A program made the translations under genes and the position numbers. From positions 153,501-217,500 of the forward strand of contig JAANYP010002776.1 of assembly GCA_020465985.1 (NCBI GenBank): a DNA stretch of 64,000 bases, read 5' to 3'. The notes beneath the pieces are model-generated. The model did not search any database, had not been told where the DNA came from, and was given only the letters and a program-made list of their open reading frames with translations. Every line of letters begins with the position of its first letter. Within the stretch, counting starts at the first letter, position 1. Below are positions 12,152 to 25,854 of the stretch, one piece after another. This DNA comes from Centrapalus pauciflorus. Taxonomy: Eukaryota; Streptophyta; Magnoliopsida; Asterales; Asteraceae.

Positions 12152-14369
12152 TTAGAGATCCTCTCTCTCACGCTTCTCGTTCTCAATATGTTCTTCAAAT
12201 TCCTTTTCCTCAATCTCTCTATTGGCTCTTTCCTTCTCTCTTTCAAGCTTCTCGTTCTGAAGACGCTCTTCAAATTCTTTTTTCTCCACCTCTCTATCAG
12301 CTCTTTCCTTTTCTATTTCAACTCTTTCTCTCTCTCTCTCTCTTTGTTGCTCAAACTCCTCCAATTTATGTCTCAAAGTTTCAATCTAAAATATACACAA
12401 ATAAGTACATATGTTATTCAAATTCAAAAACTCAAAACAACAATACAACTACTAAAATTGTATAATAATGAAAGAGGCGATTCAACTACCTAAAGCAAAG
12501 CTTGAGCAAGTACATGTATAGCATCACTTATGGTTGGGGATACACATATGTTTTGGTGTATATATAATTAGTTCATTACCGAACAAGTTATATACTTATC
12601 ATAATTCATGTATAAAACATATTCTCTTTGGAGTTATTATGTAACACATACATCAACAATAATAACATATACATCAACACCAATATCATCAAGGTTAGCC
12701 AAGGCAATAGTTGTACTACCAAGAAACACCTACTCATTAATTTGCATATTATCCAAATCAATTGAGTTTAAAAATGATTAGCATCTCTAAATGAGTAGGC
12801 ATGTATCACATTGGGTTTTATTGGTTAAAACAAACATAATAATAAATCATAAACATACCTCCTCATTAGACATGGTTTCATGATACGAACTAGTGGTGCT
12901 AGGTGTCGAAAAGGTTCCCGTCAACACCAAAACAGGATCAATAGCATTGCCAGCCCCATATCTTCGCTTCTTCTTCGGCGGTGCAGCTTTTAACCACAAC
13001 TCTTGGTTGTGCTTCGGGTGTTTTGTATGATCCTCCCCAAACTTCTCAGTCATATACGACATATATGTTTCCTATGTAAAATCATACAAAAAAAATATCG
13101 ATAATTTCATATCTAATTATGGATTACTAAAAACACAACTAAAACATAAAGAACTAGCAAAACTTACATGATGTATGCGCGACCTATCACCAACCCATTC
13201 TAACTCATTCGATTGAGCCTCCTCCTCTCCAAAATCTCCAACACTAGACGTTCCCTCCCCAGATTTGTGAACTAGTGGCCTCGAGCCTTTCTTTGTATGT
13301 GTATATAAGAAAAACTCATGAGATAGCATGGAGTGTCCTAAAGAAGCTTCCTACAAATTTAAGTTGCAATTAGGATTTTTATATTAACAGATAACATATT
13401 AAAAAAGATAGATTGAACATGTCTCACCAAATTAGACCCACAAGTATGATGGCCACCTACAGACTTTGATCGATTTTCTTTGTTTATTGATGACGTGGTT
13501 TTCCATTTAGACGAATTCCAATGTTCACATAAATTTGTCCAAACATCCTGTCTCAACCATGTTGGATTATAAGGAAGGAGATCAGAGTAATTGTTGTCAA
13601 AAGGAAGCTCTGATTGCTTCTCATATTTTTGAATTGCCCTATCCCTAACTTTACTGAGCATATCACTAAATCGATGGGAGATTTGCCTCTCAAAACGTTT
13701 TTTAATCAACTCCTCATCTTCTTCATCCCATGTATATAGTCCCTGCACATGAAACACTTGTTTATAAATAACCATATGGAATTGTGAACCTCTTGACAAT
13801 CAACAATCGTACAAACCTTAAATCGTCCCCACATCAGGTCACGTTGATTTTGAGGAAGTTTACTCCATGTTTCCCAAGCACCACGAAACTGCCCCCTAAC
13901 TATTCCAGTAATGGCACGACTAATTTTAGTTTGATTATGAAATCTACACAATGAAAAGAAACACAATTAATATTAGTATCACCTTTAGTTTATAAATATA
14001 AACACAACTTTAATGTACAGAATATGAAATATATTGTTCGTCTTCTATCCAAATATGTTCACGATTTCCTCGTGTGGGTAATGATCAAGGGATATTTGAT
14101 CCTCATCTTGTACGTGATACTTGCTCTATATTCTCATCATTTGATGTATGATCGTCACCAACATCATCATCTAAACCAGCGTCATCACCAGCAATATCAA
14201 CATCATCTAAACCAACGACACTAGTGTCTGAGGGTACCGGTTGAAAGCTATTTGAACCCTGCCTTGCACTACCAAGCCTACCACCAACTAGAGTCCTTGG
14301 ACCACGACCTCCACTACCTCTTGCAAGAACACTACCTCTACCACGACTATTGCGTCCACTAGAAGACAT
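12152..14369 (-). pseudogene. TNPA-like second transposase gene (Transposase_24 / Ptta-En/Spm family)
   Basis: Read leftward from ATG at 14369 (MSSSGRNSRGRG), with a Gly/Arg- and Asp-rich N-terminus. The conserved region is spread over 13359-13966: RGQFRGAWETWSKLPQNQRD, DEELIKKRFERQISHRFSDM, W..LCEHWNS..W and NKENRS..GGHHTCGS. Then come YMTEKFGEDHTKHP, a KKKRRYGAG segment and a C-terminal coiled coil of Glu/Arg heptads (12152-12376). The pieces lie in different frames, separated by possible introns and by frameshifts. In En/Spm this gene encodes a DNA-binding partner of the main transposase. It lies downstream of the TNP2-like gene, the usual order. I cannot tell introns from damage throughout, so I call it a pseudogene. 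Confidence 0.75.
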
Positions 14370-14550
14370 GATAAATAACAATGATAAATTTGGTAACCTA
14401 AAATCCAAAGAAAAAAGAGAATTATGGTCAGATACATATGATTAGTTAGTTAATATTAAACTAAATCTATAAAAGCCATGAAATATACGCACATAATTGT
14501 ATACTAATTAGGAAATATAGATTAATAACTACATGTTCACTACATACTAA

Positions 14551-17500
14551 TTATTCAGACTCATCGTCGTCGTAATTAAGTTCCATATCATCATTCTCGT
14601 CTACATCGATGTCTTCAAACTCAACTTCCTCAACACCATCATCATTATTTTCATCGTTATTGGCAACTTCTTTAACATCTCCTTGTACAAGAATAAAAGA
14701 TGGGAAATCATCACTTGTACTTGTTGTACAGATTAATCTTTCATCCTATTGAAAAAAAAAATGTTCCTCCTCATCATCATCAACTACAGACTCATCTTCT
14801 GCTAGTTCATAAATGCCCCTAGGAATCATTTTGACAACAGCCCACCAATATTTTGTTGAAGGATATGGTGTATAATACACCTGATGTGCTTGTGATGCTA
14901 GAATATAAGGGTCGTCAGCACATCCTTTCTTCTACTGTTTGATATCAACCAAATTATTCTTAAGGTCGACTTTTACCCCTTGAGCAGGATCAAACCAAGT
15001 ACATTTGAACACCACGGCCAAGAAAGATGATCCTAAAGGATCATGATATTCAACTTCTAATATGTCATCCAACACTCCATTGTAGTTATTTACATTTTGA
15101 TCATAAGTAGCCCCTTTCACACAGACACCACTATTTTGTGTGACACGACCATCATAAGTTGTTTGTGTGAGGAACTTGTAACCATTGATCAAATACCACT
15201 TGTAACTTCGAGCATATGTGAGTGGTCCTGCTGCTAAGCACTTTAAATGGTTATTCCTATCATCTGACACCAGCATTATCTACAATTATAACATAAGACA
15301 TGTTATGTTTACAAGAATGCTATATTATTGAAACTATTTGTTTTTATACTTACGTATTCTTCGAACCACTTAGCAAAGCCCGATTCTCTTCTTTTATCAA
15401 GCTCCTATCTTCAATATAATGTTCTTTTTCTCTTATCCAATTGTCAAACAACAATATGGAATCGTGAACCTCTTGACAATAAAGCAAGATGTAAGTGTGT
15501 ATCTTTGACAACTCATCACCGGTTAAGGCTCTACATTTACCACCATATAGTCTTCGAGATGGAACTTTAAAAATGCTAACCGATGGTCGGTTGTTTCATA
15601 CAATGAATTTCAGGAGCAAAATTTCGAGGTTCACGATTCAAATGTGTTTGTATTGTTGATTGATCATATAAATTGCAGAAGCTTGCAAGATCATCATCAA
15701 GATAAGAGTTAACAATGGAGCCCTCAACCCTTGCTTTGTTTCGAATTGTTCTCTTTAAAATGCCGAACTTCCTAAAATTGATGCAAGAATACAAATGTTA
15801 ACAATTACATTTGATGTTTAAGTAAAGTGAATAATTGTTAAGCATAAAGCAATTACCTCTCATAAAGATACATCCATCTATATTGGACCTAGCCGCCGAG
15901 AATAGCTTCACGAGCCAAATGAACTACAAGATGTTCCATTGAGTCAAAGAAGCCGGGTGGGAAGACTTTTTCGAGCTTGCAAATAGTTATAATAATACTT
16001 TTTTGCAATTTTTCTAAGTCTTCTATATGCAACACTTTCGAGCATAGTACACGAAAAAATGTACACAACTCTGTAACCGCATCCCATATTTCATTTGGAA
16101 TCATTCCTTTTAAAGCAATAGGGAGAAATCGTTGCATAAATACATGACAATCATGACTTTTAAAGTTATAAAAGTTGCAATCTTTGATGTTTACACATCC
16201 CCCAATGTTCAAGGCGTAACCATCAGGAAATTTAACCTCCTTCAACCATTCGCATACTTTCTTTATGTTTGGTTTAGTTAAAACATATGATGCTTTCGGT
16301 TTCATGGATTTATTATTATTTCTCATAAATACATGCAAAGTTGGTCGATTGCAAATTTTCTCTAAATCCAACCTTGCCTTGAGATTATCTTTAGTTTTAG
16401 GAGTATCCATTATGGTGTTAAACAAATTCTCAAAAATATTTTTCTCAATATGCATGACATCAAGATTGTGTCGGATTAGCAATTTGGGCCAATACGACAG
16501 CTCCAAAAATATGCTTCTCTTTACCCAATTATGAGTTTTCCCATAGCCAGGGGGTCTTGGATTTTTTTGTTGAATGGAACGCCTTCATAACCAGTTGGAA
16601 TGTTAGAGACCTGTTGAAGAACTTCAAAACCCGTCAACTCCGATGGTGGTCCGAGTCTTGATGATATAGAACAACCTGGTTTAAATCCTCGTTTATATCT
16701 TCGAAATGGGTGTTGTGGAGGTAAAAAATTTCGATGGCAGTCGAACCAACATGGTTTACGTCCAGCAGTCAACTGAAAGGATTTTGTGTCTCCCATGCAA
16801 CATGGGCAAGCTAAGACACCGTACATAGCCTAACATAAGAGTCTTACAAACTTGTCCATGGAGGTAAGTTATAGACTATAAGAAAGACGTGCCAACATGA
16901 ATATGGATTTGAATTGGAGTTATTTGTACTAAAACCGTCAGTGCATAATCCAAGTCAAACATTTCTTATCTCCTCCGCGAAATATAGATTAGCCAAGTCA
17001 AAATGCTTCCAAGCCTTCCATCACTCGGATGTACCATGCTACACTCTTTTGTTTTGTGATCATAATGCCATGTCATCTCCTTGGCCGTCTTTGAATTCAT
17101 ATATAACTTTTGAAGTCTAGGACCAATCGGCATATATGTCAACACCAAATTAGGGACCTTTCGCTCACTCTTGTAACGATATTCCCCGCATACACGAAAA
17201 TGTGTTAAAGATACACTTCCTTGAAGAATAGCATGCAATGATTTTTTCAAGCATGAATCTTCTCTTTTGGGAGACCAAGTGTATCCAAACTCTTCTTTGT
17301 CTCATAAAAGTTACTTGGCAAACTATTCTCTTGGTAGCATACTTTTAAACATGGGAAGTATGTAACTAAAAAGTAGCATTAGGTACATTACAATGTGCCT
17401 TCCAATTCATGAGACACATAGAAGCTTGTAATTTCGTCCAATTTTGACATCCTTCCCATATAGGCTCATCTGCGGCTTGCAACATGTCAAGGAATCCTTT

Positions 17501-17954
17501 GGCATTTGGATTTGGTACATGTTCTTCACAAGCAATAGAATCCAAATTTGATTGAAAGATCAGATTTTGACCCATGGGATACACGTTGTCCAACACCATG
17601 CGTCTGTAACCCTCATCACCATCCGCATCCATTGGAGTAGAAGTCTGTCCCACTTCTTGGATTGAAGTTTTACCGTGTTCGGTCCATATATAATATTCAG
17701 GCATGAACCCTTTTCTAAGTAGGTGACCATCTACAATTTCCCTTTTTCTATAAGAAAGAATTAGTGCATTTAGCACAAGGACATAATATTTGAAGCACTA
17801 TTTCACCTGACACGGTCAACTTCTTCTCAACACAATCATCATTAGAATATGCAAAGTCCAAAAACCTCTCTACATTTGCAACATAATTACGATTAAAATA
17901 TCTGTCATTGTCTGTCATCATATACATCCATCCTCGATCACTAGTCGACGCCAT
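14551..17954 (-). pseudogene. TNP2-like CACTA transposase with DUF4218/DUF4216-type regions
   Basis: Starts at ATG 17954 (MASTSDRGWMYMM), a transposase-associated domain with VERFLDFAYSN and CPCAKC. TNP2 blocks follow: DGHLLRKGFMPEYYIWTEHG, PNAKGFLDML.AADEPIWEGC, PIGPRLQKLYMNSKTAKEMTWH, ACPCCMGDTKSFQLTAGRKP. Then LLIRHNLDVMHIEKNIFEN leads to a DUF4218-type region (FKSHDCHVFMQRFLPIALKG, VFPPGFFDSMEHLVVHLA), then a DUF4216-type region (TQNSGVCVKGATYD, VVFKCTWFD) and an acidic tail ending at TAA 14551-14553. Frameshifts are visible near 17760, 17380, 17220 and 16540, plus stops. The family product cuts CACTA elements at their termini. This copy cannot make a full protein unless some breaks are introns. 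Confidence 0.85.
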
Positions 17955-18195
17955 AATTAATAACTACAAACACAATTAAGTCAAACAAAAATCATAAAAA
18001 TAGAATACTTGATGTGCGTATGCCATTAGACTCTGTAACTCAGTTATATGCAGAGTTACTCAATCCCTTAACTCACAAACATAGCAGCCCCTCAACTTCT
18101 ATATATTTAATAAGTTTAAGTGTTAGTGTTTATGTGTTTCTGTGTGTGTTCGATGTATGAAACAGATTGCAAATAAAACAGCAGCAACAACAATG

Positions 18196-18301
<106 letters not shown>

Positions 18302-18835
18302 AGCATCCAAGAACAGACATGTGTATAAAGAGAAATATAAAGGATAAATAGGCAAGAAAAGGATTTTATAACTGCCAAAAACTACTAAAGTATGATGATA
18401 TCCAGCAACCCGAATATGTATTAAGAGTAAATAAAGAGCCAATGGAACTTTAATTACTTAATTAGTGGTATATGCAGTCGACTTGTTATATTATAATTAA
18501 CAAGTTTATTTTTTTCTGATTACTTAAAATTGGCTTAATTACAAGTCACAAAATACTTCTTTTTATACGGCAATTGTTAATTAGTGAAGGATGATGATAT
18601 TACTATGTGTGCAGGTCATGGAGTTGTAAGCTAATTCACACATACACGATTTGATTTCATATAGGACTTTGATGATTTCTCAATTTCATCAAAGATGTTA
18701 ACAGCAAAAATATGGAAGAGTTAGAAGGTGATTATAAAACTGGTTGTATCAATGAGTAAACCAAATTATTAATTAATATTGCTTATACAACCAAAAAACA
18801 GGCAAACAGAAGGGCAAAGAGGTACCTGACGAATG

Positions 18836-18940
<105 letters not shown>

Positions 18941-19111
18941 GAAACACAATACGCATTTCAGCCTTCAAGAACCAAGTTGTTCGAGTGAACTTTTGGCTAT
19001 GAAATTTAAACATCAACAAACACTAAATTCAAGTTTCTTCCTCTTCATTATGCATCTATATAATGGAAGCTTTTAGTGCATAGTTATTATTATTAACTGG
19101 AAGAAAGAATG

Positions 19112-20880
19112 TGTCACATCCTTGCTTTAAACACGCTTGCTTAATCCCAGGAATAAATAACGCTTGCATAAAGCTAAATTAAATATTACAATAAGTCATG
19201 CACTACACGTGCTACAATGGTTACAGTACTAAGTTTTTAAAACATCACAATATAAATAAAAGCAGCTACCCAAATCCCAAGGCATCATAAAGCTATACCA
19301 CAAGCTGAAAGTGAGCTAAGTCCTCTGGGTTGTTTTGAAAATAGACCTAAGCAGATAGTCCAGCTTGCTCTTTACCTTTTCCTGTAAAAATTGTGAGTAG
19401 CAACTGTAATCTAATTGCTTAGTGAGTTAACAGATATTCATGATGCATGTAAGATATGTGGCGAAAGTGTCTATAAAGGCTGTAATGCTTGCTTGCTTGC
19501 TTGCTTAATACCCAGAATGAATGCTTGCACAATTGAGACATTTCACGCTGAAAGGAGATGCCACCACTAGGGGTTACCGCTGACAGATGATCAATCTGTG
19601 ATGCGGGGCTAGCTACCCGCATAATGCTTGGGATAGTGGTGAGCATCGGAAGTGTTTGCTTGTAAAGTAAAATGCTTATGAAATGCACAAAGAAACGCTC
19701 ATACAAGGCTTGCTGTATAATATGCAGAATAATAAACAGATAGCAACAAATTATGCACATTAATAGATCAGATGCAAGATTCGGCTAAGCTGGGCACCGC
19801 CTGTACCACAGTGTTCGCCTTCACTCAAAAGAGTCTATTGAAGTCCAAAGAAAGCATATAGAAGCAAATTATGTCTCAATTACATAAAATACATGTAAAC
19901 AAGAATAACTGTTACTCACAATACTGTCTTATGCTTTGTAATATTATGAGATGCTTGCTCGGGCTTATCTAGACTTTAACATTGCTTTTTGGCTCAATAT
20001 GGCTTTGCTTTACAGACTGAGACTTTAAATGTACTTTGTTTCGCTCTGGCTCTAGCTTTGGCTCATAACTGAACTAGTCGCTTAAATCTTATATCATATA
20101 TGCAATCAAAGTGTCTGTAATTAATATTACCGATACATAATGAATTAATAAACTTGCTTAAAAATTAAAGTATCTTAAATTGTAATTTCTTGCTAAATAT
20201 TTTGTTAATTTATGCATTGCCCACGGATTTTATTTAATATTTCGAATTTGGGGGGGGGGGGGGGGGAGGTTCGAACATATGCCTATGTTCGAACATATGA
20301 CCCTTCGAAGATGAGCATAGGTTCGAATATGTGGACTTCGAATTTATGAGATTCGAATTTAGCCCATTTCGACTTTGTTCTTGGCATTTCAAACTTGTTC
20401 GTGTTTTTCAGCTTTCAAACATACATTTCCAAGCCAAAAATCATGAATATGCTAAGGAACAAGTCTAAGTTCGATTCTATTACATTTAATCTAGCAGAAT
20501 GGAGTTATAATTCAAACAAAACAGCTTTAATCGAATCAAAGATGGGGATTTTGAACCCTTTTTCTTAAATCTGAAAGTAAAGAAAAAGAAAATGGCGATT
20601 CTTACCTCAAATTCGTATTAATTCCAACATGCAATTACTGATCCGTGTAGTACTCTTCGAGATCTTTGCGATGGCGTATAGAACTCGAGATTTGGCCGGT
20701 CGGTTTGGGTGAAAAGCTAGAGAGAAGGTTTGCTTTTTAGAGAGAGAGGCTCTCAAATGGTAAATGGATTTGCAAGAAATGAGAAAATAAACTCTCAGCT
20801 CCTATTTATACCAAAATTCGAAATTACATCATAAAATGCAAATTGCCCAAAAACAGATAAAATAAAACCAAGGTGTTATA
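19112..20880 (-). repeat. 3' LTR of gypsy A
   Basis: About 1.77 kb from TGTCACATCC to GGTGTTATA. It contains a TATA box (CTATTTATA at 20802-20810 on the plus strand, TATAAATAG in the element's sense), a 17-base G run at 20250-20266 and TTCGAAC/TTCGAAT motifs at 20270-20420. Confidence 0.92.
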
Positions 20881-20919
20881 GTATGAGTCCACCACGCTTG
20901 CACTTCGTCCTCGAAGTAC

Positions 20920-23900
20920 TTAGGGCTCAAAGAGATGCGGATATCGAACTCTCATGTCTTGCTCAGATTCCCAGGTCTGGGAAATACCATGAGAAGTTCT
21001 CCATTGCACGAACACCATTGCCACTTCTCGATTTCTTAGCTTCTTCATCTTGGTCTCTAGAATAACCTCAGGCTCATCGCATTGCAACTTCTTGTTGATC
21101 TTGTAGCTCAAATGATTGGCCCACTTTTCGCTTTCGTTTTCATTGCACCTCCTTAGTTGTGAAACGTGAAATACAGGGTGTATGTTGGACAGTTCGCTCG
21201 GAAAATCCAAAAGATAGGATTGAATTCCAACACGTTTGATGATCTTGAAAGGACCAACGAATCGTGGTGCTAATTTGCCACGCTTGCCGAATCTAAACAC
21301 ACCTTTCATCGGCGAGACTTTCAGTACCACATAATCGTCCTTCTGGAATTATAAAGGCTTATGGCGTCGGTCGTGATACGACTTTTGTCGAGATTGAGCA
21401 GTTTCCAGTCGTTGGCGAATAATTCTGATCTTGTCATTCGTTTGTTGAAGTAATTCGGGACCGGCGATTGGTGCTTCACCGGCTTCATGCCAACACGTAG
21501 GAGTTCGGAACTTACGTCCGTATAAGGCTTCAAAAGGTGCGGCTTTGATGGATGAGTGGTAGCTGTTGTTGTAAGAAAACTCTGCTAACGACAAGTGATC
21601 GTCCCAATTGCCGCTAAACTCAAGAACACAAGCCCACAGCATGTCTTCGAGTGTAAGGATCATGCGCTCGCTTTGGCCATCAGGCTGCGGATGATACGCC
21701 ATTCTCATTCTGATCTTGGTGCCTAATCCATCTTGTAATGCACTCCAGAACCTTGAAGTGACCCGGCTGTCGCGATCTGAAACGATTGACAGTGGCACTC
21801 CGTGTCGAGTAACGATCTCGTCTATATATAACTTAGCCAACTTCTCCAATGAATAGTTCTCGCGAATTGGAATGAAATGAGCAACTTTGGTTAGACGATC
21901 TACAATGACCCAAATTGCGTCGTGTTGTCTTCGTGTAGTCGGAAGCTTCGTCACAAAGTCCATCGTTATGTGATCGAACTTCCAATCGGGGATCGATAGA
22001 GGCTGTAGACTACCATAAGGTTGCTGATGCTCCGCTTTAACTAATCTGCATGTAACACAATTCTCGACATGCTGACCCACGTCTCTTTTCATACCAGGCC
22101 ACCAATACTCAGCTTTTAGATCGTTGTACATCTTGGTGATGCCGGGATGTACAGAAAAGTTAGAACAGTGAGCTTCTGAAAGGATTTTCTGTCGAATATT
22201 ACCAAATTTGGGAACCCAGATGCGATTCTTGAAGAGCTTTAAGCCACGAGGGCTATCAATTAAGAATTGAAGTTGTCCTTTCATGTCCTCAGAGTTGAGG
22301 TTTTCCTCTTTTAGGGCTTCGGCTTGAGCAACAAGAATTTCATCGATCAGAGTAGATGAAAATGAAGTATGAGTCAGAGTATAGAGACATTTAGCGGAAT
22401 AAGATTTTCGACTCAATGCATCGGCCACCACATTTGCCTTGTCGGGGTGATACAGAATTTCACAGTCATAGTCTTTGATGAGTTCCATGGAGCGTCGCTG
22501 GCGCATGTTGAGCTCCTTCTGACTGAAAATGTATTTAAGACTCTTGTGATCCGTATATAACTGACATTTGGTGCCGTAGAGGTAATGACGCCATGTTTTC
22601 AACGCGAAAGTCACAGCAGCAAGTTCAAGGTCATGAGTCGGCTGACTCTTTTCATGATCCTTGAGTTGACGAGAAGCATATGCTATGACCCTGCCCCTTT
22701 GCATCAGAACACACGCGAGTCCTTGATATGAGGCATCACTGAAGACCACAAAGTCTTCATTGCCTTCGGGTAGAGCCAGAATAGGTGCTTCAGTAAGTTT
22801 ACGCTTTAAAGTTTGGAATGCGGTTTCTTGAGCTTCTTCCCAAATGAAGGGAACATTCTTGCGAGTAAGATAGGTAAGAGGCAATACTAGTTTTGAGAAG
22901 TCCTTAATGAATCGACGGTAGTAACCCGCCAATCCCAAGAAACTTCGGATTTCAGTAGCTGATTTGGGAGCTTCCCAGTTTTGAATGGCTTCTATCTTAG
23001 AAGGATCCACAGAGATTCCTTCACCAAATATCATATGTCCAAGGAATTGTATCTGATAAGATACAAGATTTGCAAGTTAACGCTGAGCATGAAATTTAAG
23101 AAAAGATAAGCTTAAAATGAATAAATCGAGATTGTATGCACCTGTCGCAACCAAAATTCGCATTTAGAGAACTTGGCATAAAGTCACTCCTTGCGCGGCA
23201 ACTCAAGCAGTTCTCTAAGATGCACAGCATGCTCAGCTTCGGTTTTCGAATAGATGAGAATGTCGTCTATAAAGACGATAACAGACTTGTCAAGCATTGG
23301 TCTACAAACACGGTTCATGAGATCCATGAATGTCGCAGGTGCGTTTGTAAGGCCAAAGGGCATAACAAGAAACTCGTAATGCCCATATCTAGTATGGAAA
23401 GTTGTTTTGGAGACATCTTCTTCACGAACTTTGAGCTGATGATACCCAGATCTAAGATCGATTTGAGAAGTAACTAGCTCCCTGAAGTTGGTCGAAAAGA
23501 TCGTCTATTCTAGGCAACGGATATTTGTTCTTTATTGTTACCTTGTTCAACTCCCTATAATCAATGCACATCCGGAGAGTCCCATCTTTCTTCTTAACGA
23601 AAAGAACAGGAGCTCCCCAGGGAGATGAACTTGGTCGTATGAACCCTTTGTCAAAGCAACTCTTGCAATTGCTTCATCATTTCTAGCATCTTAGCAGGTG
23701 CAAGTCGATAAGGGGCTCGAGCAATCGGTGTCGCGGCTGGCACTAAATCAATTCTGAACTCCACCTGTCGGTCTGGTGGGAGTCCAGAGATGTCCTCAGG
23801 AAAGACATCGGGAAACTCTGAGGCTATCGGTACCTTGGCTAAAACTTTCTTTTCAGACTTAGCATCTATTTCATATGCTAAGTATGTCACGCAACCTTTA

Positions 23901-25648
23901 GCTATATGCTTCCTGGCTTTGACTACAGAAATTAAACATAACTCACCTTTCTTTCTGTCACCATAGATGCAAATACTGCGGCCATCAGGAGTAGTGAGCT
24001 TTATTATCTTCTTCTTGCAGACAATGTTGGCGTCATGATGATCAAGCCAATCCATACCCACGATGACGTCGAATTCGTGAAAGTCCATCGGAATAAGGTC
24101 CAGTTGGAAAGTACAGTTGTCGAGCAGAATGATGCAATCACGGTAAATTTTATCGGTAGACACACTTACATTACTAGCCGTTTCGATATCAAATATAACA
24201 GGTAGAGTAGTCGGAGTAATTCCAAGCTTAGATGCAAATGCACTTGATATAAAAGAGCGATTGGCTGCTGAATCAAATATAACTCTAGCAGGAACAGAGT
24301 TAACAAGAAACATACCAGATACCACATCTGGTATTTCCTTCGCTTGCTCGGTCGTTATTTGAAATGCTCGGTTTTGACTTCGTGCTGGCTCGTTACGGCG
24401 GCTAGAACCTCCACGTGATGCGCTATGTCGGGCTGGTTGATTTTGTCTTTGCTGCTGTTGTTGTTGAGGTCGGTGTTGTTGCTGTTGCAGACGTGGATGA
24501 TGCTCTGCACTCGGGTAAATTATGCTGAACGGATGCGTGCATGCATGCTCAGTATGTCCAGGGCGTAAACAGTTGTTGCAAACTTTAACTTTGTTAGGAC
24601 ATTCTTCACTACTATGCCCTATGTCGTTGCACACGTAGCACCTCACATCACTGGGGTTACAACGCCCAATGTGTGACTTATGGCAGCGGCGACACTGCCT
24701 CGGCTCCAAATGTACCGCATAAGATCGAGATTGTTGTGCCGGAGGTGAGCTGAACTGTCGGAACTGAGACTGCTGTGGCTGAGAATATCTGGATGAAGAT
24801 CCAGAATAACTTCCAGTACGGGACTTCTTAGGCGATGACGGACATGTAGGGTTAATAGATGAAGCAGGAACTCCTCCAGCACGAATAAAATCCTGCTCGA
24901 GAATTCGAGCAGCTTCAACGACATCAGCATAATTAGTGTACCTTTGGTGCTTCAAGAACTTCTGATACTCGGGATGCAGACCCATCAGAAAACGGTCGAT
25001 CTTTCGCTCCTCCGTAGCAACTTGGTAATCAGACAGCAAGCTTAAACGTGTGAATTCGATCTCATACTCGGCCACCGATTTGGTTCCCTGAGTAAGAGAC
25101 ATCAGTCTCTCTTCCAGACGTTTCTTTTCATCAGCCGGGCAGTATTGACGAAAGAAGATCACTTTGAAGTCATCCCAAGATAGGGACTTAATCCAGTTGG
25201 CTCCATGCATGTTCTCCTGAGATCTCCACCACATAACAGCGCCACCCTCGAACAGTGTAGTAGCAAAGCTGACCTTTGATTCTTCAGCACAGTCGCTGAT
25301 AAGAAATATCCGCTCAATGCCAGTAATCCACTCGAGCACTTCGATAGAGTTTGCAGCACCGTTGAAAGGTTAAGCTCCACAAGCTTTGAAGTAACGGAAG
25401 TTGCAGCCCTTAGGAGGGACTACAGGAGCTTCTTCCTCGTCAGTGTCAACGTCACGACGTCCAGTGTTATCGTGCTGCTGCTTCCTACGCTCTTCTCTAC
25501 GTCTAGTTTCGGCTTCATCGCGAGCACGAAACTGATCTTACAAGAACTTAGCTTGACGTTCGTTGTTCTCATTAAGCATAGTTTGCATTATTTGCATGAT
25601 CTGTTCAGGAGTGAGTCCACCTCCAGCTCCTTCACCAGATCCAGACAT
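20920..25648 (-). pseudogene. Gypsy A Gag-Pol polyprotein, broken
   Basis: Starts at ATG 25648 (MSGSGEGAGGG). Gag has two in-frame TAA codons (near 25540 and 25372) and then runs through ERIF.ISDCAEESK to two CCHC knuckles, CYVCNDIGHSSEEC and CNNCLRPGHTEHAC. The protease reads FDSAANRSFIS, with Ala where DSG/DTG is usual. A 1-nt insertion near 23652 and a 1-nt deletion near 23463 break RT (SSSPWGAPVLFVKKKDGTLR, MPFGLTNAPATF, IVFIDDILIYS). RNase H (FSDASYQGLACVL) and integrase (HHCC; MDFVTKLP, SDRDSRVTSRFW, DGQSERM) follow in an open frame 21349-23034. One TAA at 21349 precedes the integrase tail and chromodomain-like end, which stops at 20920. An 89-bp insertion in RT looks like an intron. 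Confidence 0.9.
23053..23141 (-). other. Possible spliceosomal intron inside gypsy A RT
   Basis: On the minus strand 89 bp begin GTGCAT, end TTATCAG and are AT-rich, with a possible branch site CGTTAAC. They sit exactly between KCEFWLRQ and IQFLGHMI, residues that are contiguous in other gypsy RTs. Removing them restores the frame. Confidence 0.55.
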
Positions 25649-25839
25649 TTTCTGAAATAATATAAATAGTACTTGCATAAGAATAGGCATAATTCCTATT
25701 CTACCCCATTTCCCAATTCCTAAAGTAAGGTCAAAGCCTATCTCAGGTCAAGTTAAAGCCTAGATATTTGAAGCTAATATCTTTGCTTAAAAGTTTGAGT
25801 CCAAGTGTTATTGCTAACACTCGAATCCCTCAAACTAAT

Positions 25840-25851
25840 GCTTTGATACCA
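25840..25851 (-). promoter_or_regulatory. Primer-binding site of gypsy A
   Basis: Minus-strand TGGTATCAAAGC, complementary to initiator Met-tRNA except for one base, three bases from the 5' LTR. Confidence 0.82.
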
Positions 25852-25854
25852 TCC

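Noticed and set aside
12137..12493. 118-residue Leu/Phe/Ser-rich plus-strand frame, membrane-protein-like
   Set aside because: It is the antisense of the Glu/Arg coiled coil of the TNPA-like gene, which has the better family support.
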